A stretch of DNA of 64,000 bases, taken from NCBI RefSeq assembly GCF_023168145.1, contig NZ_BQYK01000001.1:471343-535342 (forward strand). Reading direction: 5' to 3'. Below the pieces are notes generated by a model. That model worked only from the letters and a program-made list of their open reading frames with translations. It was not told the origin of the DNA and searched no databases. Both the position numbers and the translations under genes were made by a program. Of the stretch, positions 44,862 through 53,724 are shown piece by piece (position 1 is the stretch's first letter; every line of letters starts with the position of its first letter). This DNA comes from Sporosarcina sp. NCCP-2222. GTDB lineage: Bacteria; Bacillota; Bacilli; Bacillales_A; Planococcaceae.

Positions 44862-45314
44862 ATGGTAATGCAATACAAACAAATTATCGTAGCAGTTGAC
44901 GGATCGAAGGAATCGGAATGGGCGTTCAAGAAAGCAGTAGCCATTACAGAACGTAACTCGGCAACACTAAATTTGGTGAACATCATTGATACTCGTTCCT
45001 ACGCGGCAGTCGAAGCGTATGACCGGTCTATTGCTGAACGGGCTCAAACATTTGCGGAGGAATTATTGAACGGCTACAAAGCGGAAGCAGAAAAAGCAGG
45101 ACTGCAAAACGTTAATATTTATGTAGAATACGGTTCTCCAAAAACAATGATCACACGCGACCTGTCATCCAAGTTGAGCGCAGATCTCATTATTTGTGGC
45201 GCTACTGGTTTGAACAAAGTTGAAAGATTCCTAATCGGAAGCGTATCGGAAAATATCGTCCGCTCCGCAAAATGCGATGTACTTGTTGTCCGTACTCCAG
45301 AAGAAGAACTATAA
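44862..45314 (+). CDS. Universal stress protein, UspA family
   Basis: A 150-residue single-domain Usp. The N-terminal IIVAVDGSKESEWAF and the C-terminal ATP-binding motif ICGATGLNKVERFLIGSVSE (G-2x-G-9x-G-S pattern) indicate an ATP-binding type. I chose the ATG at 44862 (MVMQYKQ), GGAG being 8 nt upstream; a GTG at 44853 is the alternative. Convergent with ackA. Confidence 0.88.
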   Translation: MVMQYKQIIVAVDGSKESEWAFKKAVAITERNSATLNLVNIIDTRSYAAVEAYDRSIAERAQTFAEELLNGYKAEAEKAGLQNVNIYVEYGSPKTMITRDLSSKLSADLIICGATGLNKVERFLIGSVSENIVRSAKCDVLVVRTPEEEL

Positions 45315-45330
45315 GTAATATGAAAATCTA

Positions 45331-45377
45331 AAAAGGAGCCGTTCGGCAAGTCCATTGACTTGCTGAAACGGCTCCTT
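45331..45377. terminator. Bidirectional terminator between usp and ackA
   Basis: AAAGGAGCCGTT pairs with AACGGCTCCTTT with an inner GCAAGTC/GACTTGC stem. It serves both convergent genes. Confidence 0.85.
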
Positions 45378-45379
45378 TG

Positions 45380-46576
45380 TTAATGGACAGATAAACCAGC
45401 TGTCTCCATCGTTTCCCGTGCAATCATAATTTCTTCGTTCGTCGGGATGACAAGCACTTTAACCGGAGAATATGGAAAATTAATATGTACCTCTTTCCCC
45501 GTTATTTCATTTAAGTCCGGATCAAAATAAACTCCCATGAATTCCAAGCCTTGCAGGACTTTCTCACGAACAATTGGACTGTTTTCACCGATCCCCGCCG
45601 TAAAGATGATGGCATCTACGCCCCCCATTCTGGCAGCGTACGAACCGATATACTTATGAATCCGGTCCGTAAAGACATCTAGGGCGAGCTGGGCACGATG
45701 ATCTCCTTCAGCCGCCTTCATGCCAATATCACGGAGATCACTCGAAAATCCGGAGAGTGCCAGCATACCGGATTGATTGTTCAATACACTGATCACTTGT
45801 TCAGCAGATTTACCCGTTTGTTCCATAATATACGGGATCAAGGCAGGATCAATGTTGCCTGACCGTGTCCCCATCGTAACGCCCGCCAATGGAGTAAATC
45901 CCATCGAGGTATCCAACGATTTTCCGCCTTTTACTGCAGCAATACTTGCTCCATTGCCTAGATGGCAAGAAATGAATCTTGTGTCCGCCAAAGGCCGATT
46001 CAAAAGCTTTGCCGCCCGTTCCGTTACATATTGATGGCTTGTTCCGTGAAAACCATATTTTCGGATGCCATAGTTTTTATAGTATTCGTAAGGCAGCGGA
46101 TACAAATAGGAACTTTCGGGCATGGTCTGATGAAATGCCGTGTCAAAGACAGCGACTGCCGGAACAGCAGGCAACGCCTTTTTGAATTCCACAATGCCGA
46201 CAATGTTTGCCGGGTTATGTAACGGGGCGAACTTCGACAGCTTATCGATTTCGCGAATCACTTGTTCATCAATGACGACTGATTCAGCGAATTGCTCCCC
46301 TCCATGAACAACACGATGGCCGATTCCGTCAATTTCGTCATACGAAGCAACGATCCCCTTGCTAATAATGGACTCTAACAGCATTCGGACCGCTTCCGCA
46401 TGCGAGTTGATTTCTACCTTTTCATATATATCGACCTGTTCTGACTGCATGACAAAAATGGATTGAGGCAACCCGATCCTTTCAAACCGGCCTTTTACAA
46501 CGACCTGTTCTTCAGGCATTTGCAATAGTTGATATTTCAATGAAGAGCTTCCCGCATTAACAGCCATCAACAACAT
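45380..46576 (-). CDS. ackA: Acetate kinase
   Basis: The 398-residue enzyme converts acetyl phosphate and ADP to acetate and ATP. Motifs: [53 protein letters not shown] in pieces, and [20 protein letters not shown] is 8 nt upstream of the ATG. It follows ytxK by 18 nt, so ytxK-ackA are cotranscribed as in B. subtilis. Confidence 0.97.
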   Translation of the reverse strand: MLLMAVNAGSSSLKYQLLQMPEEQVVVKGRFERIGLPQSIFVMQSEQVDIYEKVEINSHAEAVRMLLESIISKGIVASYDEIDGIGHRVVHGGEQFAESVVIDEQVIREIDKLSKFAPLHNPANIVGIVEFKKALPAVPAVAVFDTAFHQTMPESSYLYPLPYEYYKNYGIRKYGFHGTSHQYVTERAAKLLNRPLADTRFISCHLGNGASIAAVKGGKSLDTSMGFTPLAGVTMGTRSGNIDPALIPYIMEQTGKSAEQVISVLNNQSGMLALSGFSSDLRDIGMKAAEGDHRAQLALDVFTDRIHKYIGSYAARMGGVDAIIFTAGIGENSPIVREKVLQGLEFMGVYFDPDLNEITGKEVHINFPYSPVKVLVIPTNEEIMIARETMETAGLSVH

Positions 46577-46594
46577 CTACAAAACCCCTTCTCG

Positions 46595-47512
46595 TTACAT
46601 TTCCTCGATCCAGTTGTCTATCTTACGGAAAAATTGGGACATTAATCCTTTATCCATCATATCAGGCACTTTAGCCAACAGTACATCAGGCGCACTTTTT
46701 GCAGCCAAATTTTCTAATGGTTTTTGGAGAATCAAAATGAATTTTGCATGTGCTACATTTTTAAACAAAGAATCCGGCAGTTGAATTATCGCACGGATGA
46801 GTGCATGCCGTTTCAAGTACTTTTGCAGCAATTCTGCCTGGTCGGATTCAAAAAGATTAACCGTTGTTATAAAGAGGCCGAAACCACCCGGCTTCAAATG
46901 GTTCATCGACTGTTCAATGAAAAGATGGTGGGAGTAAGCATGTCCTTCTGCCGGCATCATTTCAAAATTGAGTGCATTATCATCGTCCGGATAATAGCCG
47001 ACCGGCAAATCACTGATCACAAAATCAACCGGATCGACAAGCAACGGCCGCAATCCATCCTGCACATAGAAGCGTACCGGCTGTTCCAATAATTCAGCCG
47101 AGACAGCTGCCAGACGGACGAGCAAGTCATCGATTTCTACAGCTGAAGCGTTAGCAGTTTCCTCCATGGCATTCATGACTGTATAAAGAAGATTGCCAGT
47201 GCCTGCTGCTGGATCCAGCAATGTGACATCCTTTTTCGTCTGAACAAGTTTGCTTGCCATATAGCCGACTAAGATACCAATTGCATCTGGCGTCATTTGA
47301 TGATGTGGCTGTGAATTCTCCTTCATTCCTTTTAAAATCGCGAGTTGCAGTCCTCTCCTGATTTCCTCCTTCGTCACATCGTTTTTGATATTTGGAGTTT
47401 CGGTCCCCGATAGCCAGGATTCGCAGGCAGAAATAATACCGTCCAAATAATTGCCTTGCTCTTTGCCTGCTTTTTCGTCAATGAATGTAAAAATGGTTTC
47501 AGTATTTGTCAT
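46595..47512 (-). CDS. ytxK: YtxK-like class I SAM-dependent methyltransferase
   Basis: A 305-residue protein resembling the catalytic core of type I restriction N6-adenine methylases. The AdoMet site is LLDPAAGTGNLLYTVMNAM. Where active adenine methylases have (N/D)PPY this protein reads ISDLPVGYYP, which is typical of YtxK. The target is unknown. No restriction or specificity genes are nearby. I set the start at 47512 (MTNTETIFTF) with GAGGG upstream. Confidence 0.85.
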   Translation of the reverse strand: MTNTETIFTFIDEKAGKEQGNYLDGIISACESWLSGTETPNIKNDVTKEEIRRGLQLAILKGMKENSQPHHQMTPDAIGILVGYMASKLVQTKKDVTLLDPAAGTGNLLYTVMNAMEETANASAVEIDDLLVRLAAVSAELLEQPVRFYVQDGLRPLLVDPVDFVISDLPVGYYPDDDNALNFEMMPAEGHAYSHHLFIEQSMNHLKPGGFGLFITTVNLFESDQAELLQKYLKRHALIRAIIQLPDSLFKNVAHAKFILILQKPLENLAAKSAPDVLLAKVPDMMDKGLMSQFFRKIDNWIEEM

Positions 47513-47529
47513 ATTCAATCCCTCTATTT

Positions 47530-47555
47530 GAAAACCCACCCGTTTCCGAGTGGGT
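47530..47555 (-). terminator. Short terminator after tpx
   Basis: On the minus strand ACCCAC pairs with GTGGGT around a loop extended by CG/CG and is followed by TTTTC. It lies just ahead of the ytxK ribosome binding site. Confidence 0.65.
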
Positions 47556-47560
47556 CTCTA

Positions 47561-48064
47561 TTATTCCGATAAATTTTTTACCGCTTCCAGCGCTTTATCA
47601 TAATCTGGATGGTTCGTCACTTCGCTCACGTATTCCACATATTGAACCGTATCCTCTTTGTCGATAACGAAGATGGAACGAGCAAGAAGGCGAAGTTCAT
47701 TTATAGCCACTCCATACGCTTCCCCGAATGAAAGATCACGATGGTCGGATAGGAGTTTAAGATTCTCGATTCCTGCATTCGCCTTCCATCTTGCCTGTGC
47801 AAACGGAAGATCGACTGAGATCGTCATCACTTCGATGTCATCTCCAAAGGAATTCGCTTCATCATTGAATTTTTTCGTCTGCTCAGAACAAACGCCTGTA
47901 TCAATAGATGGAACCACACTGATCAATCTGATCTTTCCCTTGGAGCTTGCAAGCGTGACAGGTTGCAGATCATTAGATAAAACTGTAAATTCAGGAGCCT
48001 TGTCCCCTACTGTCACTTCTTTACCGAGCAGCGTTACAGGATTATTTTTAAATGTAACTTTCAT
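47561..48064 (-). CDS. tpx: Thiol peroxidase
   Basis: A 167-residue atypical 2-Cys peroxiredoxin that reduces peroxides with thioredoxin. The peroxidatic Cys is in [20 protein letters not shown]. The usual resolving Cys about 34 residues later is not obvious: the region reads [17 protein letters not shown] where Cys is expected just before. I chose the ATG at 48064 (MKVTFKN), with GGAGG 10 nt upstream. Confidence 0.93.
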   Translation of the reverse strand: MKVTFKNNPVTLLGKEVTVGDKAPEFTVLSNDLQPVTLASSKGKIRLISVVPSIDTGVCSEQTKKFNDEANSFGDDIEVMTISVDLPFAQARWKANAGIENLKLLSDHRDLSFGEAYGVAINELRLLARSIFVIDKEDTVQYVEYVSEVTNHPDYDKALEAVKNLSE

Positions 48065-48100
48065 TGTCAAGACGCCTCCTTCTCAATTTCCTTCATTCTA

Positions 48101-48691
48101 CTAAACATGCGGAGCGTCTTGCAACTGTTCCCCCTCGTCCACTTGCCGTTTTACCATAACTGTCTTCTTTTCAAAAGAGTGCTCATGGATGACAGCAGTG
48201 TCTGCAAACAAATCATGCAACGCTTCCTTCTTCGGCATGAATATAGCTAGCAAATACGGGATGAGTAATGTTTTGGAGATGAACCGCCCGATAACTTCCC
48301 GAAATAGAATGGTGCCCCATGTCAATGGCTCCTCATTCTTTTGAATAACCCGTATGCCCAAAATCATCTTTCCGGCAGTCTGGCCCAGCAATTTTGTCAT
48401 GAGGGCAAAATACGTTAAAAACAAAAGCAGCAGGACTATTTTATACGGGCTGAAGAGGAGAAAATCCGGATTTGATATTTCAAATCCTGCCACCCTGAAA
48501 ATCGGTTTGACTACGATGCCACTTATGGATGAAACGATGATCAAATCGATGATATATGCCCAGAACCTCATCCAGAAACCTGCGTATTTGGGCAGAAACT
48601 GTTCCGTTCTGACCATTTCATAACGCGGTGCCTTGTGTTGATCCATACCTGCAGCTGAGGATGGAATCAGTTCATTGTTATGTTCCGTCAT
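48101..48691 (-). CDS. yteJ: RDD-domain membrane protein (YteJ type)
   Basis: A 196-residue protein with an RDD domain: YAGFWMRFWAYIIDLII (R and D residues), a middle helix LLLLFLTYFALMTKLLGQTAGKMILG, and the conserved basic ...LHDLFADTAVI near the end. Three membrane helices. It follows sppA by 12 nt; the same sppA-yteJ pair is a sigma-W operon in B. subtilis, where YteJ modulates SppA. Confidence 0.87.
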   Translation of the reverse strand: MTEHNNELIPSSAAGMDQHKAPRYEMVRTEQFLPKYAGFWMRFWAYIIDLIIVSSISGIVVKPIFRVAGFEISNPDFLLFSPYKIVLLLLFLTYFALMTKLLGQTAGKMILGIRVIQKNEEPLTWGTILFREVIGRFISKTLLIPYLLAIFMPKKEALHDLFADTAVIHEHSFEKKTVMVKRQVDEGEQLQDAPHV

Positions 48692-48703
48692 CCTGATCCC
48701 TCC

Positions 48704-49705
48704 TTATTTCTCACCATATAAGTACATCATTTGTGGTGCATCATAGTCGGATAATAATTTGCCGATCAGTTCCGTCTCTACATTGCGACCAAACAAGCCA
48801 TCCAACTTCACTCCAAACAGCGAACCAAAACTGTCTGATGAGGCGTACTCAAATACGGATGCATCTTCCAGGCCGAAATCTTCTTTCATTGCTACAATGG
48901 CATCGCCCGGTTTTCCTGCTTCATCCGCAAGACCCGCCTCGATCGCTTGACGGCCATTCATAATTCGTCCGTCAGCCACTTTTTTCACATCCTCGACTGA
49001 CATATGACGGCCATCCGCTACGATATCAACGAATCGCTCATAGGAATCGTTGATCATTTCTTGTAGCATATTGCGTTCTTCTTCGGTCATTTCTCTGGAG
49101 CCGCTCATGATATCCTTATACGGTCCTGTTTTAATCGTGTTGAAATCAATTCCGTATTTCTCTGCCAGCTTCGCATAATTGACACTTTCCATAATGACAC
49201 CGATCGAACCTGTTATGGTCTCGGGATGGACAAAAATTTTCTCAGCAGGCGCCGAGACGTAATATCCTCCCGAAGCTGCCATGCCGCCCATTGCAACATA
49301 GAATGGAATCTCTCTGTCCGTCTGGATGGACCGGATCGCATCGTAGATATCGGAGGATTCCATGACACCTCCGCCAGGGGAATTGACAACCAGAACAACT
49401 CCTTTTACCGTTGGATCTTCATAGATCGAATCGAGCTGGCTCATGAAAAACTGATGATCGTAACCGGCATCGCTAAAAAGAGAGCTCGGTACATCCTGAA
49501 TAACGCCATCAAGAGACAAGACAGCAATCCTTTCGCTTCCTCTACCTTGTTCAATTACATTCTCTGTAAGCATTGAAGGATCGTTAATACTGTCCCAAAA
49601 CGAAGTGAAATCCCTCGTAAATATGTACGATAACGAATTAACGCCAATTGATACCACAAGTAATGCTGCCGCTGCAATTATCGCAATCCATCTTTTGCTG
49701 TTCAT
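48704..49705 (-). CDS. sppA: Signal peptide peptidase SppA
   Basis: A 333-residue membrane-bound serine protease of the Ser/Lys dyad type that degrades cleaved signal peptides. It has an N-terminal helix (about 5-24). The catalytic Ser is in MGGMAASGGYYVSAPA and the Lys in TGPYKDIMSGSREM; VNSPGGGVMESSDIYDAI precedes them. I chose the ATG at 49705 with AAGGGG 8 nt upstream. The gene has a strong sigma-W-type promoter. Confidence 0.93.
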   Translation of the reverse strand: MNSKRWIAIIAAAALLVVSIGVNSLSYIFTRDFTSFWDSINDPSMLTENVIEQGRGSERIAVLSLDGVIQDVPSSLFSDAGYDHQFFMSQLDSIYEDPTVKGVVLVVNSPGGGVMESSDIYDAIRSIQTDREIPFYVAMGGMAASGGYYVSAPAEKIFVHPETITGSIGVIMESVNYAKLAEKYGIDFNTIKTGPYKDIMSGSREMTEEERNMLQEMINDSYERFVDIVADGRHMSVEDVKKVADGRIMNGRQAIEAGLADEAGKPGDAIVAMKEDFGLEDASVFEYASSDSFGSLFGVKLDGLFGRNVETELIGKLLSDYDAPQMMYLYGEK

Positions 49706-49740
49706 AATAGCAACCCCTTTCCTTTCATTCATTAATCTTA

Positions 49741-49766
49741 TACGATAGTAACGATAAAACGTTTCA
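49741..49766 (-). promoter_or_regulatory. Sigma-W-type promoter of sppA
   Basis: TGAAAC (49761-49766), a 16-nt spacer and CGTATA (CGTA at 49741-49744), a complete match to the sigma-W consensus, 35 nt before the sppA start. The spacer begins GTTTT, which also fits the consensus. Confidence 0.78.
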
Positions 49767-49811
49767 TTCTTACCTCAATTGCCGTCAAATTATTTGAGAG
49801 GAGGCTGCTGT

Positions 49812-50612
49812 ATGGCCGACCGTAGAAATATTTATATCTTTTCAAAACAGGATGTGGAATCACTTGCCAAGAAGGAAATTGTGAAAGACGCCCTCCATCA
49901 TGAAGGCTTTTTTGTAACCGACCAACCAAGCGATGCCAACATCATCATCTCACTTGGTACTGATGGCACCTTTTTGCAAGCTGTCCGGAAAACCGGATTC
50001 AGGCAAGACTGCCTCTATGCCGGCATTTTGACGGCGGGCAGGCACGCCATGTACTGTGATTTCCATTACAACCAACTGCTCGAAGTGATTCAATCTATTC
50101 GAAGATCCGAAATCGAAGTAAGGCGGTATCCGTTGCTCCAAGTGGCGATTGACGGACATGAACCATTCTATTGCCTAAACGAGTTCAGTATCCGTTCGAA
50201 TATTATTCGGACGTTCATTTTGGACATTTTGATTGACGAACAATGTTTCGAAACATTTCTAGGAGATGGCCTGATCATCTCGACTCCGACCGGAAGTGCA
50301 GCCTACAATAAGTCAGTCCGTGGTGCCGTCATCGATCCTTTACTGCCATGTTTTCAAGTGACAGAATTGGCTTCGGTTAATAACAATAGCTATCGGACGT
50401 TAGGATCCCCATTCATACTCAGCGGCCATCGAAAGCTGCGCCTTCACGTTCATCAGGATGGGAATAATTTTCCGTCTGTCGCGGTGGATAACGAAGCTCT
50501 TGGTATTCGCAAAGTAGAAAATGTCGAAATAGAGCTGAGTACTAAAATTGTTAAAACAGTGAAATTGAAAAATAATTCGTTTTGGGAGAAGGTCCAGCGG
50601 ATTTATCTATGA
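49812..50612 (+). CDS. nadK2: NAD kinase, NadK2 (PpnKB/YtdI) type
   Basis: A 266-residue ATP-NAD kinase making NADP. Conserved parts are the second motif ISTPTGSAAYNKSVRGAVIDP, NEFSIRS, and the C-terminal VAVDNEALG. The first motif, normally GGDGT, reads SLGTDGTFLQAVRKTGF, so one Gly is Thr; the Asp is kept. The start at 49812 (MADRRNIY) has GAGGAGG 7 nt upstream. Divergent from sppA, as in B. subtilis where ytdI neighbours yteI. Confidence 0.9.
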   Translation: MADRRNIYIFSKQDVESLAKKEIVKDALHHEGFFVTDQPSDANIIISLGTDGTFLQAVRKTGFRQDCLYAGILTAGRHAMYCDFHYNQLLEVIQSIRRSEIEVRRYPLLQVAIDGHEPFYCLNEFSIRSNIIRTFILDILIDEQCFETFLGDGLIISTPTGSAAYNKSVRGAVIDPLLPCFQVTELASVNNNSYRTLGSPFILSGHRKLRLHVHQDGNNFPSVAVDNEALGIRKVENVEIELSTKIVKTVKLKNNSFWEKVQRIYL

Positions 50613-50654
50613 AAAACAGGCCAACCTGGTTGTACCGGTTGGCCTGTTCTTTTT
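50612..50654. terminator. Bidirectional terminator between nadK2 and rarD
   Basis: ACAGGCCAACC pairs with GGTTGGCCTGT around a short loop, with T runs on both strands. Confidence 0.88.
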
Positions 50655-51560
50655 TCACACATGTCTTCTTCTCATTTTTACGGTCTCATACACTTTGGAT
50701 GTTGTAAATAAGATAAGGGCAGCCCAAATGAAAGAGAAAGATAATAACTCTTGCTGTCCGAACGTCTCATGATACATAAGAACACCGATAATCAGCATCA
50801 ATGTCGGTGCAATGTATTGAATAAAACCGGACAAGTAAAGTGGAATTCGCTGAACCCCTTTCGCATAGAGAAGAAGGGGTAGTGCCGTTGCCACTCCTGT
50901 CAAAACGAGCAAAACATCGGTCTGCGTGTTGACATGGAGGAAACGGGCTTCACCTGTAATAAACAACCAGATATAATACCCTACTGCAAACGGAAAGATG
51001 AACATTGTTTCGATTGCCAGCCCACGCAAAGGATCTAATTGAATGTTTTTCTTAATAAACCCATAGACCGCAAATGACAAGGCCAGCCCGACAGCAATCC
51101 AAGGAAATTTCCCGTAAAAAAAGACCATCGTGATGACGCCGATTGCAGCAAGCACAAATGCCGCTTTTTGGGCTGAGGACATCTTCTCCTTTAAAAATAA
51201 GACACCTAACAAAACAGATACGAGGGGATTCATATAGTACCCAAGACTCGTTTGCACGATAAAATGATGATTGACGGCCCATATGTAAATAAACCAGTTC
51301 GACGTTATTAAAACCGAAGCTGCAAATAAGCTCCAGAAACTTCGCTGATTCTTCCATAATTGACGGAAGTCGTGGATGAGTTGTCCACCTCCGCGGATAA
51401 GTAAAACCACAAGGACGGTTGATAGGAATGCCCATACGATGCGGCCTGTTAAAATTTCATCACTGCTGACATGCTCGAGGTATTTCCAATAAATCGGCAT
51501 GAAACCCCAAATGATGAATGAAGCAACCACCCAGATGACACCATTGCGGTCTGTTTGCAT
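50655..51560 (-). CDS. rarD: EamA-family transporter RarD
   Basis: A 301-residue protein with about ten transmembrane helices and the RarD pattern: GVIWVVASFIIWGFMPIYWK at the N-terminus, SNWFIYIWAVNHHFIVQTSLGYYMNPL in pieces, and FIQYIAPTLMLIIGVLMYHE. RarD proteins are drug/metabolite superfamily members of uncertain substrate. Convergent with nadK2. Confidence 0.87.
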   Translation of the reverse strand: MQTDRNGVIWVVASFIIWGFMPIYWKYLEHVSSDEILTGRIVWAFLSTVLVVLLIRGGGQLIHDFRQLWKNQRSFWSLFAASVLITSNWFIYIWAVNHHFIVQTSLGYYMNPLVSVLLGVLFLKEKMSSAQKAAFVLAAIGVITMVFFYGKFPWIAVGLALSFAVYGFIKKNIQLDPLRGLAIETMFIFPFAVGYYIWLFITGEARFLHVNTQTDVLLVLTGVATALPLLLYAKGVQRIPLYLSGFIQYIAPTLMLIIGVLMYHETFGQQELLSFSFIWAALILFTTSKVYETVKMRRRHV

Positions 51561-51641
51561 GGACAGATGACCTCCTTTATTATTTCATGTCACGAAAGAA
51601 TAATGTCATTATAGACCTAAGTTTTTTATTCGTAAAGAACA

Positions 51642-51678
51642 GAAAAAACCGTTTGCCCACTTTTCGCAGCAAACGGTT
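51642..51678 (-). terminator. mbcS terminator
   Basis: On the minus strand AACCGTTTGC pairs with GCAAACGGTT around a 12-nt loop and runs into TTTTTTC. Confidence 0.85.
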
Positions 51679-51689
51679 CAATTGATATG

Positions 51690-53261
51690 TCACTGTTGTT
51701 CTTTTTTACGCAATTCGACGCGCATGATTTTACCAGAAGCCGTCTTTGGAAGTTCGTCCATGAATTCGATTTTTCTAGGATATTTATAAGGAGCAGTCAA
51801 GCTCTTGACATGTTCCTGTAAGTCTTCCACAAGACCTTCTTCGCTTTTTCTGGCAGGATCTCTTAGAACTATAAACGCTTTTACCACGCTGCCTCTCACC
51901 TCATCGGGACTTGCCACCACCGCACATTCCCTGACAGCTTCATGCTTCGTGAGCGCATCTTCCACTTCGAATGGTCCAATCGTATACCCGGAGCTGATGA
52001 TGATATCATCTCCTCGGCCTTCAAACCAAAAATAGCCATCCTCGTCCAGTTTTGCCCGATCCCCTGTAATATAATAATCGCCGCGGAACTGCATTTTAGT
52101 CCGCTCCGGATCGTTCAAATATTCCTTGAACAAAGCGGGAGTTGATATATGGACTGCAATATCTCCGACCTGGCCCGGCTCCACAGGCTGCCCTTCTTCA
52201 TCTACAATATCCACTTTATTGCCGGGAGTCGGTTTGCCCATTGATCCCGGTCTCGCTTCCATGCCGACCATCGTACCGACAAGCAATGTATTTTCTGTTT
52301 GGCCGTACCCATCACGGACAGCCAAGGAGAATACTTTATCAAAGATATCAATCACTTCACGGTTCAAAGGCTCTCCAGCTGATACTGCGTTGCGGATGGA
52401 CGAAAGATCATATTGCTCCAATTGATCAGCCTTTGCCATAAAGCGATATTCCGTCGGTGTGCAGCATAACACATTGACTTGATATTTTCCGATCAAGTTT
52501 AAATAAGTAACTACATCAAATTTCCCATCGTACACGAGTCCTGTAGCACCACTGCCCAAAACAGATAGGAACGGTGACCAGATCCATTTTTGCCATCCTG
52601 GAGCAGCGGTCGCCCAAACGACATCCCCTTCTTGAATGCCAAGCCACTTTTCTCCTGCCGTCCTCAAATGGGCATAGCCCCAAGCATGCGTGTGAACAAC
52701 GCCCTTTGGTTTACCCGTTGTGCCTGACGTATACGAAAGAAATGCCATATCCGAGCCTTTCGTATCGGGTGGCGAAAAATCGGAAGAAGTTTGATCCATT
52801 AATTCAGTTAATGAGAGCTGGCCTTTTTTTGCTTTTCCGATAACAAATAGCTGGACGTCACCCAAATTTTTTACCTCTGCAAATTGATCCGTAAATGCCT
52901 CGTAAGCGACGATGGCTTTTGCGCCGCTATGTGCTAAGCGATATTCGATGTCGGATGCCCTCAGCATTTCCGAGCTTGGAATGACCGCAATTCCCGCCAT
53001 TAATGCGCCAATGTATGTAATATATGCTTCGATTCTTCTCGGAACCATCACCAGTACGATATCGCCTTTTTGAAGGCCATTTTCGGTGAAAACGGCTGCT
53101 GCCTTTTTGGCTTCTACCATTAATTGATCGTATGTAATCCGATCTTCAGCACCATGTGCATTGACATAAATCAATGCTTCTTTGCCACTGCCATCTGCAT
53201 ACCGTTCAAATTCGGAAACGATATTGTATTGTTCGGGCGCAAGTAATTCTTCACGTTTCAT
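51690..53261 (-). CDS. mbcS: Acyl-CoA synthetase, MbcS/YtcI type
   Basis: A 523-residue adenylate-forming acyl-CoA ligase. Motifs: P-loop-like LSYTSGTTGKPKGVVHTH (A3), DGYGQTEN (A5), YYITGDRAKLDEDGYFWFEGRGDD (A7/A8) and catalytic Lys in LPKTASGKIMR (A10). Sequence style and position match YtcI/MbcS, which activates branched-chain and medium-chain carboxylic acids for fatty acid synthesis; acetate is a less likely substrate. Its own promoter lies upstream. Confidence 0.85.
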   Translation of the reverse strand: MKREELLAPEQYNIVSEFERYADGSGKEALIYVNAHGAEDRITYDQLMVEAKKAAAVFTENGLQKGDIVLVMVPRRIEAYITYIGALMAGIAVIPSSEMLRASDIEYRLAHSGAKAIVAYEAFTDQFAEVKNLGDVQLFVIGKAKKGQLSLTELMDQTSSDFSPPDTKGSDMAFLSYTSGTTGKPKGVVHTHAWGYAHLRTAGEKWLGIQEGDVVWATAAPGWQKWIWSPFLSVLGSGATGLVYDGKFDVVTYLNLIGKYQVNVLCCTPTEYRFMAKADQLEQYDLSSIRNAVSAGEPLNREVIDIFDKVFSLAVRDGYGQTENTLLVGTMVGMEARPGSMGKPTPGNKVDIVDEEGQPVEPGQVGDIAVHISTPALFKEYLNDPERTKMQFRGDYYITGDRAKLDEDGYFWFEGRGDDIIISSGYTIGPFEVEDALTKHEAVRECAVVASPDEVRGSVVKAFIVLRDPARKSEEGLVEDLQEHVKSLTAPYKYPRKIEFMDELPKTASGKIMRVELRKKEQQ

Positions 53262-53289
53262 AGAATAGTCCCCCTTTTTCTTTCCATTA

Positions 53290-53318
53290 ATTATACGGAC
53301 TTTTTAAATTGATATCAA
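53290..53318 (-). promoter_or_regulatory. mbcS promoter
   Basis: -35 TTGATA (53313-53318), a 17-nt spacer and a perfect -10 TATAAT (53290-53295), 29 nt before the start. Confidence 0.7.
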
Positions 53319-53392
53319 TATTCGGACTCCGTATTTTATCTTTGATTTCAAAACACATGAACAAACAAAAAACGGCTATGCTAAGGAAGATA

Positions 53393-53427
53393 GAAAAAGC
53401 CGCCCCGTTTAAAACGGGACGACTTCT
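53393..53427 (-). terminator. Terminator of the spore protein gene
   Basis: On the minus strand AAG-x-CGTCCCGTTT pairs with AAACGGG-x-CGGCTT and is followed by TTTTTC, 10 nt after the stop. Confidence 0.85.
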
Positions 53428-53437
53428 TTGAATCATG

Positions 53438-53647
53438 TTATTGTTGTGTGAAGTTGTTCATTTGCGATTGAGCTTGACGTACTAATCGCTTCGTGATTTC
53501 TCCGCCGACGGAACCGTTGGCACGCGATGTAGCATCTGCTCCAAGTTGCACTCCGAATTCTTGTGCGATCTCATACTTCATTTGATCAAGAGCTTGTTGT
53601 GCACCAGGAACTAGAAGTTGGTTTGAGTTGCTGTTGTTGTTTGACAT
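53438..53647 (-). CDS. Small acid-soluble spore protein, alpha/beta type
   Basis: A 69-residue DNA-binding spore protein that coats and protects the chromosome in dormant spores. Family features: [22 protein letters not shown], with the germination-protease site in YEIAQEFG (cut after Glu), and [22 protein letters not shown]. The start at 53647 has AAGGAGGTG 7 nt upstream. Single gene with its own terminator and a sigma-G-like promoter, so it should be made in the forespore. It shows the organism is a spore former. Confidence 0.96.
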   Translation of the reverse strand: MSNNNSNSNQLLVPGAQQALDQMKYEIAQEFGVQLGADATSRANGSVGGEITKRLVRQAQSQMNNFTQQ

Positions 53648-53670
53648 GTCTCTCACCTCCTTGTGACTAT

Positions 53671-53700
53671 AGAATGGACTGTATCCAAAAAATCATGCAG
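53671..53700 (-). promoter_or_regulatory. Sigma-G-like promoter of the spore protein gene
   Basis: TGCATGA (53694-53700), a 16-nt spacer and CATTCTA (53671-53677) resemble the forespore sigma-G pattern (GNATR with CATNNTA). Confidence 0.6.
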
Positions 53701-53724
53701 GAGGATTTATGGTAATTTTTTCTT

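Noticed and set aside
46595-47512. Possible restriction-modification methylase
   Set aside because: The protein is a YtxK orthologue with DLPVGYYP in place of NPPY and no restriction or specificity subunits nearby, so it is not a defence system.
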